Assembly (NCBI GenBank): GCA_028825345.1
Contig: JAPKAJ010000011.1
Coordinates: 1 to 19,685 of the forward strand
DNA length: 19,685 nt
Direction: 5' to 3'
DNA from: Arenicellales bacterium
GTDB lineage: Bacteria > Pseudomonadota > Gammaproteobacteria > Arenicellales > UBA868
In this document: piece after piece, positions 1 through 6,738 of the stretch
Position numbering within the stretch: the stretch's first letter is position 1
How the letters are laid out: each line of letters begins with the position of its first letter
Notes under the pieces: generated by a model
The model's input: only the letters and a program-made list of their open reading frames with translations
The model's database searches: none
Told to the model about the DNA's origin: nothing
Made by a program: the position numbers and the translations under genes

Positions 1-544
1 AGGGGATCGGCGCTCTGGCGGCTACCCAGATTGGTGGATGGGGTTGCTGCACAGGTTTAGGTACCGAGGTGGATTCAGGAAAGCGCCAGAATTCACCTTC
101 GTGGGCGTAATCACCTTGCCACAGCGCCTTTACCGCGGGGAGCATTTCCTGCATATAACGCCAGGCATCACTTTGCTTGAGTCCGGCGTGCATTCGGTCG
201 AACTCACGCTGATACGCCCCTGAGCCAATGCCAAATTCCAGCCGACCATTACTGTACAGGTCCACCAGAGCAGCCTCACCGGCCAGATTGATTGGGTGCC
301 AGTACGCGGCGACCGCCACACCCGTGCCAAGTCGGATGCGGTCGGTGTGCGCCGCCCACCAGGTGAGTATCTGGAACGGGTTGGGCGCAATGGTCATCTC
401 CAGAGCGTGATGTTCAGCCGCCCAGACAATATGAAAGCCACCTTCATCGGCCATCTGGACCATTTCCAGCGTATGCCGTTCGACATCGCGCATATCGATA
501 TCGGGCGAAATACGCTCCATGTTGATCGCTAGCTGGAATTTCAC
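1..544 (-). CDS. LLM-class (luciferase-like) flavin-dependent monooxygenase, N-terminal part
   Basis: Open frame of 181 codons that runs off the left edge, so only the N-terminal part is present. It starts at a GTG (542-544) preceded by AGGG seven bases upstream; an ATG at 558-556 is in another frame and meets a stop after four codons. The product begins MKFQLAINMER and contains the TIM-barrel landmarks of the bacterial luciferase-like family: AEHHALEMTIAPNP near residues 43-56, RIRLGTG near 71-77, the WHPINLAGEAALVDLYSNGR block near 83-102 and the EFGIGSGAY phosphate-binding loop just after. The final visible part is PKPVQQPHPPIWVAAR. Members of this family use FMNH2 from a separate reductase and O2 to oxygenate or cleave a substrate; the substrate cannot be read from sequence. 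It is divergent from the SnoaL-like gene across about 200 bases. No flavin reductase is visible in the window. The family call is secure; the reaction is unknown. Confidence 0.9.
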   Translation of the reverse strand, partial: MKFQLAINMERISPDIDMRDVERHTLEMVQMADEGGFHIVWAAEHHALEMTIAPNPFQILTWWAAHTDRIRLGTGVAVAAYWHPINLAGEAALVDLYSNGRLEFGIGSGAYQREFDRMHAGLKQSDAWRYMQEMLPAVKALWQGDYAHEGEFWRFPESTSVPKPVQQPHPPIWVAARAPIP

Positions 545-742
545 CTGTTTTCCCTCATGGATTATTGAACGCGAAGAGTCTAGCACCGCCGTGCTGGACA
601 AAGTAAAGACACTGCTTGATCTAGAGCAGGACCCTGCAAATAATCAGCACAGGGGATTAGCTGATTTTTCGAGCCCTGCAATTAAAACAGACAGTCACAC
701 TTGGTGCTGTTGCCGGTTCCGGCAAGGTTCCGAGGAGAAAAG

Positions 743-1111
743 ATGGGCATAACACTTAAGCGAATGGGAGAGATTCTTTCGGCTTTTAACAATAAGGATC
801 TTGAAGCGATTGTCGAAAGTTTTGATGAGGACGGTGAGTTTTTGCTGGCGGCAGGCGCGCATCCCTACGGCGAGTGCTTCAAGGGTCGTAATGCCATTCG
901 CACGGTACTCGCCGAACGCTTTGCTGCCGTACCGGATATCCAGTGGGTGGATGCCCACACCTGGATCAGCGGCGAGCGGGCCGTAACCGAGTAGCGGGTT
1001 ACCGGTACCGGCCCCAACGGCCCGATCAATCAACTGGGTTGTGACCTTTGGACCTTCCGTGAGGATAAAGTCCTGAAAAAGGATACCTACTACAAGCAAG
1101 TCACCGCATGA
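743..1111 (+). pseudogene. SnoaL/NTF2-like protein interrupted by an in-frame amber codon
   Basis: An ATG at 743 follows a strong GAGGAG ribosome binding site. The frame codes a typical SnoaL-like/NTF2-fold small protein: MGITLKRMGEILSAFNNKDL, then FDEDGEFLLAAGAHPYG, then ISGERAVTE. It meets TAG at 992-994 (codon 84). After the TAG the same frame continues for 38 codons with family-like sequence (RVTGTGPNG, then CDLWTFREDKVLKKDTYYK) and ends in TGA at 1109-1111. Related proteins often have tryptophan at this place (E-W-x-V-T-G-T), so one TGG to TAG change explains the break. Without read-through the product is 83 residues and lacks the last beta strands of the cone-shaped fold. Its 3' end overlaps that of the convergent aldehyde dehydrogenase gene by 11 bases. 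SnoaL-like proteins serve as cyclases, isomerases, hydratases or accessory binding proteins. A sequencing error is an alternative explanation. Confidence 0.85.
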
Positions 1112-2585
1112 CAAAGGGGTCGGTGATGGGTTCTGCTGAAGTGTTCAGCCAGACGGTTTTTGGGCGCGTGTAGTCGTAGATGGCTTCCATGCCCGATTCG
1201 CGACCATAACCACTGTCTTTGTAGCCGCCAAAAGGCGCCAACGGTGAAACCATGCGGTAGGTATTGACCCAGACAATTCCCGCTCGCACAGCCTTGCTGA
1301 CTCGCAAGGCGCGACCGATATCACGGGTAAAGATCCCTGCAGCAAGACCAAAGCGTGTGTCGTTGGCTTGGCTAAGCGCATCGGCCTCATCATGGAATGT
1401 GAGCGCACTGACCACTGGTCCGAAAAGTTCGTTCTGTACTATACCGATCTGCTGGTTTGGGCAGTCCACGATGGTTGGCTCTATATACCAGCCGTTGTCG
1501 TGCCCTTGGGGTGTTTTGCCGCCATAAATTAGTGTGGCACCGTTCGCGGTGGCGTCCGTAATGGTGGCATGAATATTGTCAATCTGGGCTTGGGTGGCCA
1601 AAGGCCCCATCTGGCTGGCATCGTCCAGAGGGTCGCCGATACGGATCTTGGCTGCTTTTTCTGTTACCCGCGCTAGCACCTCATCATGGATGGATTCGTG
1701 CAGCAGTAGCCGTGATCCGGCGACACAACTTTGCCCGCTGGCACTGAAAATGCTGAGCAATACACCGTTAACTGCGCTTTCAAGGTCCGCATCTTCAAAA
1801 ATAATCACTGGCGACTTGCCGCCTAATTCCAGGGAAACCTGGGCAAAGTTCTCAGCAGCGTTGCGCATGACATGGCGCGCAGTTTCGGGTCCGCCGGTAA
1901 AACTGATGCGATCAACCAGTGGATGTCTGGTGAGTGTTCGGCCACAGGGCTCTCCGTGCCCGGTAACTACGTTGAAAACCCCCGGCGGAAAACCAACTTC
2001 TTCGAAAACCCGGGCAAATTCGAGCATTGGAGCCGAGGCATGTTCTGAAGCTTTGAGAACGACCGTGTTGCCAGCCGCCAGGGCTGGACCAATCTTGACC
2101 GCGACCAGAAAAAGTTGCGAGTTCCAGGGTACGACAGCAGCGACGACACCCAGCGGCTCGCGCAGGGTCATCGTCATCATGTCTGGTTTGTCGATTGGTA
2201 GCGTCTCACCGCAGACTTTATCTGCAAGGCCGGCGTAATAATGAAAAAAGTCGGAAATGTAATTAGCCTGCCAGCGGGTTTCCTTGAAGAGTTTTCCAGT
2301 ATCAATAGTTTCACATCGTCCCAGTGATTCCGAATGTTCGCTAAGCACATCAGCCAGGCGACGCATCAGTTTGCCTCGGGCAGTTGCAGTCATGCTTGAC
2401 CAGGGGCCCTCGGTAAAGGCGCGGTGCGCCGCCTCCACTGCACGGTTGACGTCGGCCTCGCTGGCTTCGGGCACTTCAGCCCAGGCTTTGCCGGTAGCGG
2501 GGTTGATGCTGGTAAAAGTCTTGCCGTCCTGTGAATCAACCCATTGACCATCAATATACATCTGATATTGCTTCAGTTCAGTCAT
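1101..2585 (-). CDS. NAD-type aldehyde dehydrogenase (ALDH superfamily)
   Basis: Full-length 494-residue ALDH, the usual length. Visible active-site residues are oxyanion-hole Asn155 (PWN), Lys178 with Glu181 (KASE, cofactor ribose binding; Glu at this position favours NAD), general base Glu253 (LELGGKSP) and nucleophile Cys287 (GQSCVAGSR). The late ELFGPV motif (near 386-391) and the C-terminal PFGGYKDSGYGRE block are intact. It should oxidise an aldehyde or semialdehyde to the acid in the cytoplasm and resembles the betaine-aldehyde / muconic-semialdehyde dehydrogenase branch; the substrate is not deducible. It lies six bases downstream of the RidA-like gene, and its GAGGA ribosome binding site sits just before that gene's stop codon, so the two are almost certainly co-transcribed. 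An ALDH beside a RidA-family deaminase recalls the 2-aminomuconate semialdehyde dehydrogenase/deaminase pair of 2-aminophenol pathways (inference). Confidence 0.93.
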   Translation of the reverse strand: MTELKQYQMYIDGQWVDSQDGKTFTSINPATGKAWAEVPEASEADVNRAVEAAHRAFTEGPWSSMTATARGKLMRRLADVLSEHSESLGRCETIDTGKLFKETRWQANYISDFFHYYAGLADKVCGETLPIDKPDMMTMTLREPLGVVAAVVPWNSQLFLVAVKIGPALAAGNTVVLKASEHASAPMLEFARVFEEVGFPPGVFNVVTGHGEPCGRTLTRHPLVDRISFTGGPETARHVMRNAAENFAQVSLELGGKSPVIIFEDADLESAVNGVLLSIFSASGQSCVAGSRLLLHESIHDEVLARVTEKAAKIRIGDPLDDASQMGPLATQAQIDNIHATITDATANGATLIYGGKTPQGHDNGWYIEPTIVDCPNQQIGIVQNELFGPVVSALTFHDEADALSQANDTRFGLAAGIFTRDIGRALRVSKAVRAGIVWVNTYRMVSPLAPFGGYKDSGYGRESGMEAIYDYTRPKTVWLNTSAEPITDPFVMR

Positions 2586-2591
2586 CGACTG

Positions 2592-2996
2592 CTATCCTCT
2601 TTGTTTCAGTGGTTTGTATGCGATGCATTCAATTTCTACACGAATGTCCACGAGAAAATCACTGATCAGTGCCGAACGCGCCGGCGGACCATCAGGGAAA
2701 TACTCAGCGTAGATTGCGTCGAACCCCCCGAAATCATCACGCGAACGCAGCCAGACCATAGACTTGACCACATCGCATAGAGCGCAGCCGGCTTCAGCCA
2801 GGGTCTCACGGATGTTTTCAAGGCAGGCCCGGGTCTGCTCCTTGATATCGCCGCTGGTCATGACCTTACCGTTGACCATGGGAACTTGCCCGGTCAAAAA
2901 GACAAAATCACCGGCGCGCACGGCTCGTGAAAGCGACAGCTGGCGGCCATTGATAACCAGCGGCTTGCCGATGATCTCTTTTTGGGACTGATTCAT
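2592..2996 (-). CDS. RidA/YjgF/YER057c-family enamine/imine deaminase
   Basis: 134 residues, the usual single-domain size. Landmarks are RAVRAGDFVFLTGQVP near 24-39, DVVKSMVWL near 75-83, PPARSAL near 104-110 with the family arginine Arg107, and EIECIA near 121-126 with Glu121, matching the Arg105/Glu120 pair of canonical RidA although one residue closer. Family members are trimers that hydrolyse reactive enamines or imines to ketones plus ammonia; catabolic homologues include RutC and 2-aminomuconate deaminase. It is first in the two-gene ridA-ALDH unit and divergent from the alpha/beta hydrolase gene. The region before the ATG shows no clear Shine-Dalgarno sequence. The placement suggests a role with a nitrogen-containing pathway intermediate rather than general housekeeping, but this is inferred from context only. 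Confidence 0.92.
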   Translation of the reverse strand: MNQSQKEIIGKPLVINGRQLSLSRAVRAGDFVFLTGQVPMVNGKVMTSGDIKEQTRACLENIRETLAEAGCALCDVVKSMVWLRSRDDFGGFDAIYAEYFPDGPPARSALISDFLVDIRVEIECIAYKPLKQRG

Positions 2997-3010
2997 CGCG
3001 GTATATGACT

Positions 3011-3038
3011 ATCTTTTAGACTTGTCCGACTAAAATAG
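3011..3038. promoter_or_regulatory. Inverted repeat between divergent genes, candidate GntR-type operator
   Basis: Between the divergent RidA-like and hydrolase genes there is a palindrome TTTTAGaC-N6-GaCTAAAA: TTTTAG at 3014-3019 pairs perfectly with CTAAAA at 3030-3035 around a centre at 3024/3025. Embedded in it is TTGTC-C-GACtA (3022-3032), which resembles the operator shape reported for FadR-subfamily GntR repressors (TNGTC-n-GACNA). It lies 18-45 bases from the two neighbouring starts, a good place to control both directions. No regulator gene is visible in the window. The repeat is seen directly; the assignment to a regulator family is inference. Confidence 0.5.
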
Positions 3039-3048
3039 CACAGGTCCG

Positions 3049-3903
3049 GTGCATGCCGGCTGTCTTTGTACGACCTTGAGGGAATTTCTCAAAAAAATGC
3101 CACATTGCAGTGATTACAGCCCTGAGGGCACCTGGTATGACATTTCCGGTGTCGCCAATAACCCTGAGCCGATTGTACTGATCCATGGAGTCGGCCTTGA
3201 TCACACCATGTGGGATCTGCAGGTGCCTGTGCTTGCAAAAACCCATCAGGTCGTTCGCTACGACATGCTCGGACACGGCCGCACCGCTCCGGCGGAGCGG
3301 GTAGAGGGTATCTTTAGTTTTGTCGCGCAACTGGTGCAACTGCTGGAGCACTTGGAGATTGATCGTGTCCATCTTGTGGGTTTATCTATGGGCGGAGTTA
3401 TCGCTCAGGCCTTCGCTGGACAGTTTTCGGCGCGACTGAAAACCCTGACGCTGATGAATACGGTTTACCGGCGTAGCGAAGCGGAACTCAAGGGTATGCG
3501 CGAACGCTTGCAAACTACAAAAGAGCAGGGGCTAGCGCCTATTGCCCAAGCGGCAATCGACCGTTGGTTCGATGACGATTTCAAGGCGACCCACCCGGAT
3601 CGGGTGAAACAGGTATCCGAGAAACTGCTGGCCAATGATCTTGTGGCCTATACAGCAGCTTACGAGGCATTGGTGAATGCGGATGCTGAGATCGGCGATG
3701 CGCTGAAAAAGGTCTGCTGTCCAGCTCTTGTTTTGACTGGAGAAAAGGATGTGGGGTCCACCCCGGAGATTGCCCAGCGCATGGGTGCAGACCTGGCCGC
3801 AGGCAAGGTTGTGGTGCTGCCCGGATTGCACCACCTGGCATCGCTGGAAGATCCCAACGCGGTCAATACGATATTGCTCGAATTCATCCGGGCGAATAGT
3901 TAG
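3049..3903 (+). CDS. Alpha/beta hydrolase, 3-oxoadipate enol-lactonase (PcaD)-like
   Basis: 284 residues from the ATG at 3049; a second in-frame ATG at 3097 (residue 17) lies closer to the conserved domain and may be the true start. Neither has an ideal ribosome binding site: GAGGG lies about 14 bases before the second. The fold is clear: oxyanion-hole HGVG at 46-49, LDHTMWDLQVP at 50-60, RYDMLGHGRT at 70-79, nucleophile elbow GLSMGG with Ser113, acid Asp234 in TGEKD, and catalytic His261 or His262 in LHHLASLE. The N-terminal half (WYDISG, then LIHGVGLDHTMWD) is close to the 3-oxoadipate enol-lactonase group. It is followed at 104 bases by a PcaC-like decarboxylase; these two activities are neighbours or fused (PcaL) in protocatechuate pathways. 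The substrate here is unknown, since other pca genes are absent. Confidence 0.9.
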   Translation: MHAGCLCTTLREFLKKMPHCSDYSPEGTWYDISGVANNPEPIVLIHGVGLDHTMWDLQVPVLAKTHQVVRYDMLGHGRTAPAERVEGIFSFVAQLVQLLEHLEIDRVHLVGLSMGGVIAQAFAGQFSARLKTLTLMNTVYRRSEAELKGMRERLQTTKEQGLAPIAQAAIDRWFDDDFKATHPDRVKQVSEKLLANDLVAYTAAYEALVNADAEIGDALKKVCCPALVLTGEKDVGSTPEIAQRMGADLAAGKVVVLPGLHHLASLEDPNAVNTILLEFIRANS

Positions 3904-4007
3904 GGTGTGGTTCGAGCCTTGGCGATATGCTACAGGCCGGGCACACGCTAATTGCCCACCAGTATATTCATACAGGCATAATCAGCCCTTTTCGACAGGA
4001 GACTTTT

Positions 4008-4388
4008 ATGGATCAGGAACGTTTTGATAAGGGTTTGGCAACCCGTCGCGATGTACTTGGCGCTGAGTACGTTGACAATGCACTGGCCAATGCCAGTGAA
4101 TTTGCACGTGATTTTCAGGAACTGCTGACTGAATACTGCTGGGGTGCCGTGTGGGGCGATGATACCTTGGATCGAAAAACCCGCAGCATGCTGAACCTGA
4201 CGATGATTGCAGCCCTCAATCGGATGCATGAGTGGGAGTTACATTTTCGCGGGGCGATGGTCAACGGCGTCAGCCGATCGGAGTTAAAAGCAATTCTGAG
4301 TCAGATTGCAATTTACTGCGGAGTTCCGGTTGCGGTTGAATGCCATCGCATTGCAAAAAAGGTGTTTGCTGAACTGGATGGAGAATAG
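4008..4388 (+). CDS. Carboxymuconolactone decarboxylase (PcaC/CMD)-family protein
   Basis: 126 residues, starting at the ATG at 4008 with AGGAG seven to eight bases upstream. The open frame extends further 5' without a better start. The sequence matches 4-carboxymuconolactone decarboxylase in order: EYCWGAVWGDDTLDRKTRSM (about 43-62), LNRMHEWELHFRGA (about 71-84), GVSRSELKAILSQIAIYCG (about 88-106) and VPVAVECHRIAK (about 107-118). It lacks the CxxC pair of the AhpD peroxidase branch, so a decarboxylase-like role is more likely than peroxide reduction. It follows the PcaD-like hydrolase, giving a PcaD-PcaC-like module. Other pca genes are not in the window, so it may act on a different lactone or beta-keto acid. 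Family assignment is firm; substrate is unknown. Confidence 0.92.
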   Translation: MDQERFDKGLATRRDVLGAEYVDNALANASEFARDFQELLTEYCWGAVWGDDTLDRKTRSMLNLTMIAALNRMHEWELHFRGAMVNGVSRSELKAILSQIAIYCGVPVAVECHRIAKKVFAELDGE

Positions 4389-4446
4389 CCCCACGGCGCA
4401 GCGCATTTTGGAATACCAACGTCATGCGATGGATAGCGCACAAACA

Positions 4447-4475
4447 TTGCGACCTCGTCCATGTCGGCCTATAAA
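4447..4475 (+). promoter_or_regulatory. Sigma-70-type promoter before the enoyl-CoA hydratase gene
   Basis: TTGCGA (4447-4452, 4 of 6 to TTGACA) and TATAAA (4470-4475, 5 of 6 to TATAAT) are separated by exactly 17 bases. Transcription would begin near 4482, about 29 bases before the ATG at 4511. It lies in the 122-base gap after the CMD-family gene, which would let the hydratase and MmgE/PrpD genes be transcribed separately from the upstream pair. Confidence 0.55.
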
Positions 4476-4510
4476 TAGTTATCAGGCGACAGGCAAAGTC
4501 CACGACAACT

Positions 4511-5302
4511 ATGAGTAATAGTTTTAAGACAATCATCGTTGACCCGCAGGATCACTTGACCTGGATCACCCTGAATCGCCCAGAGGTGTCGAACGCATTC
4601 AATACCCAAATGGCTGAAGAGCTTTTAGAGGTTTTCAGCGATTTTGTTTCAGGTGCGCGCCAGGCCCGGTGCATCATACTCACCGGTAGTGGTGATCGCG
4701 CGTTTTGCGCCGGTGGTGATCTCAAGCAACGCCATGGTATGAGCGATAACGAGTGGTATGCCCAGCACGTAGTATTTGAAGAGGTAGCCCGCGCGCTGAT
4801 CGATTGCCCGACACCCTTGCTAGGCGCGATCAACGGCGCTGCCTTTGGAGGTGGGGTCGAACTGACGCTGGCCTGCGATTTTGCTTATGCTGCCAGTCAT
4901 GCCCGTTTTGCCCTGACCGAGACTACGCTGGGAATCATGCCGGGTATGGCGGGCACTCAATATCTGCCTCTGGCAGTTGGCATACGTCGGGCCAAGGAAA
5001 TCATACTGACAGGTAAGCCGTTTACTGCGGAGCAAGCTCTGCAGTGGGGGCTGATCAACCAGATATGCGAATCAGATGAATTGATCAAGACGGTTCGCAG
5101 CGTAGCACAGAGGATTGCTGACAACGGCCCGATTGCTGTGCGCAGTGCCCTTCAGGCGCTGAATCATTCGACACACGCGCAAATTAAGGCTGATTATGAG
5201 GTGGAACTGCAAGCCTACAACCAGACGGTACCCACCGAGGATCGGCGCGAGGGTATTACAGCCTTTAACGAAAAGCGAAAAGCGGATTTCAAGGGCTGCT
5301 AG
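4511..5302 (+). CDS. Enoyl-CoA hydratase/isomerase (crotonase) family protein
   Basis: 263 residues, normal crotonase length. Oxyanion-hole segments are FCAGGDLK (65-72) and NGAAFGGGVEL (108-118). Both glutamates used by true enoyl-CoA hydratases are present: Glu117 in GGGVEL and Glu137 in TETTLGIMPG, so 2-enoyl-CoA hydration is plausible, though isomerase, hydrolase or ring-opening activities also occur in the family. The ATG at 4511 has only a weak ribosome binding site; a sigma-70-like promoter lies just upstream. The stop (TAG) is 53 bases before the MmgE/PrpD gene on the same strand, so the two are likely co-transcribed. A CoA-thioester step implies that the pathway passes through an acyl-CoA, but no CoA ligase or transferase is visible here. 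Confidence 0.92.
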   Translation: MSNSFKTIIVDPQDHLTWITLNRPEVSNAFNTQMAEELLEVFSDFVSGARQARCIILTGSGDRAFCAGGDLKQRHGMSDNEWYAQHVVFEEVARALIDCPTPLLGAINGAAFGGGVELTLACDFAYAASHARFALTETTLGIMPGMAGTQYLPLAVGIRRAKEIILTGKPFTAEQALQWGLINQICESDELIKTVRSVAQRIADNGPIAVRSALQALNHSTHAQIKADYEVELQAYNQTVPTEDRREGITAFNEKRKADFKGC

Positions 5303-5355
5303 GAATTTTCACCTGCTTTTATGCAAAGTGGATTAAGGATCAAAGGAGAAAACCA

Positions 5356-6732
5356 GTGGGAGCAAAGGGAATCACCGCAACGGTTTGCGAATTTGCCAGT
5401 TCGCTGAACCTGAAGAATGTACCCCGACCTGTGGTTGAACGCGCTTGCCTGCTTGTAACGGACAGTGTTGGGATTGCGATCCGGGGTCGGCGTGAGGCTG
5501 AGTCCACACCTGCACTGTTAGCCGCAGTACAGCGCATGGGCATCGATCATGGCGGCGGCGGTGTGTTTGCTGATGCTAAGGGTTATGCTTTTCCGGCTGC
5601 GGCGTTGGTCAACGGAACGTTGATTCACAGCCTGGATTTTGATGACACTCATATCGCAGCTACCGTACACCCGACTGCCCCGATACTGGCAGCTGCACTG
5701 GCGGGTGGCCAGATGGCAGGTGCCCGTGGTGCCGATGTGCTGGCGGGGGTTGTCGCGGGCTATGAAGTGGTCTGTCGCCTGGGGCGCGCGTTGAAACCAG
5801 CAGATCATTACGACCGGGGCTTTCACCCAACCGCAACCGCTGGCGCTTTCGGAGCAACTGTATCCGCCGGACGGGCACTGGGACTGGACGCGCAGCATCT
5901 GGAGATGGCCCTGGGTATCTGCCTTAGCCAGGCGGCGGGGTCAATGCAGTTTTTGGTCAACAGCGCCTGGACCAAGCGTTTCCAGGTAGGTAATGCGGCT
6001 ATGGTAGGTGTAATAGCAGCCTCCCTGGCGGCTGAGGGTTTTATCGGCGCAGCCGATGCCATTGAGGGCGATTGCGGTTTCTTAAAAAGCTATGCACCAG
6101 ATCCCGATCCGGACCTTGCGATACACGCATTGCATGAGCATTGGGAAACCTTAGAGATCGGTGTTAAACCGTACCCGTCATGCCGGTTCAGTCATGCTGC
6201 CATCGACGGTGTTATTGATATCGTCGGAACGGGAGTGGCCGAATCGGATATTGCCCAGATTACGATTGGCCTGCCGCGCAAAGGTATGGATCTGACTGCG
6301 CTGCCACAGGACTTTCGCCGCAAGCCCCAGGGCGTGGTTGGCGGTCAGTTTTCCATGCACTTTACTGCTGCCGTTGCAGCACAAACGGGTAACCTTGCCT
6401 GGGATGACTACGCGCGTTATCTCGACGAGCCAAACACGCTGGCCCTGGCTGAGCGTATTGATGTCAGTGAGGATCCCGAGATGGAGGCGATCTATCCCGA
6501 GCGTATGGGGGGTCGAGTGACTGTTCAGTTTCGTGACGGATCCCACCAGAGTCGCTGCGTGGAGATACCCCGGGGCGAGCCCGAAAACTTTCCCGAAGAC
6601 GCAGTGCACCGGGCAAAGTTTTTATCTTTGGCCGAGCCGGTCATTGGCGATGCGGCCAGTGCATTACACCAGCAGCTGATGTCCCTGGACCAACAGGAAT
6701 CGGTCGATGCGCTTTTTGCAGCGGCCGCCTGA
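5356..6732 (+). CDS. MmgE/PrpD family protein
   Basis: 458 residues, standard length for the family. It starts with GTG at 5356, with AGGAG seven bases upstream. Conserved segments are DSVGIAIRG (36-44), the signature LIHSLDFDDTHIAATVHPTA (89-108), GFHPTATAGAFGA (153-165), SQAAGSMQFL followed by KRFQVGNAA, and KPYPSCRFSHAAID in the middle of the protein. Characterised members include 2-methylcitrate dehydratase, cis-aconitate decarboxylase and iminodisuccinate epimerase; catabolic clusters use paralogues for other polycarboxylic acids. No prpB/prpC is nearby, so a methylcitrate-cycle role is not supported. It ends six bases from the stop of the convergent FAD oxidoreductase gene. Likely the last plus-strand gene of the catabolic run. 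Confidence 0.92.
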   Translation: MGAKGITATVCEFASSLNLKNVPRPVVERACLLVTDSVGIAIRGRREAESTPALLAAVQRMGIDHGGGGVFADAKGYAFPAAALVNGTLIHSLDFDDTHIAATVHPTAPILAAALAGGQMAGARGADVLAGVVAGYEVVCRLGRALKPADHYDRGFHPTATAGAFGATVSAGRALGLDAQHLEMALGICLSQAAGSMQFLVNSAWTKRFQVGNAAMVGVIAASLAAEGFIGAADAIEGDCGFLKSYAPDPDPDLAIHALHEHWETLEIGVKPYPSCRFSHAAIDGVIDIVGTGVAESDIAQITIGLPRKGMDLTALPQDFRRKPQGVVGGQFSMHFTAAVAAQTGNLAWDDYARYLDEPNTLALAERIDVSEDPEMEAIYPERMGGRVTVQFRDGSHQSRCVEIPRGEPENFPEDAVHRAKFLSLAEPVIGDAASALHQQLMSLDQQESVDALFAAAA

Positions 6733-6738
6733 ATCGGA

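Noticed and set aside
519..752. 77-codon plus-strand frame in the LLM/SnoaL intergenic region
   Set aside because: No ribosome binding site, no recognisable sequence and overlaps both flanking genes; the region is better explained as a divergent promoter region.
743..1111. Pyrrolysine or genome-wide amber recoding to explain the in-frame TAG
   Set aside because: At least five other genes in the window use TAG as their normal stop, and no pyl-type gene is present.
1576..2238. 220-codon plus-strand open frame
   Set aside because: Lies entirely antisense to the aldehyde dehydrogenase gene, has low-complexity Ser/Thr/Pro-rich composition and no domain; a shadow frame.
1..3903. Identification as a Rut pyrimidine-degradation operon (LLM monooxygenase, RidA, alpha/beta hydrolase)
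   Set aside because: The hydrolase resembles PcaD rather than RutD, genes are on different strands, and RutB, RutE and RutF equivalents are missing; the similarity is of families only.
5356..6732. Assignment of the MmgE/PrpD protein as PrpD of the methylcitrate cycle
   Set aside because: No prpB, prpC, acnD or prpF is adjacent and the neighbours are unrelated catabolic genes.
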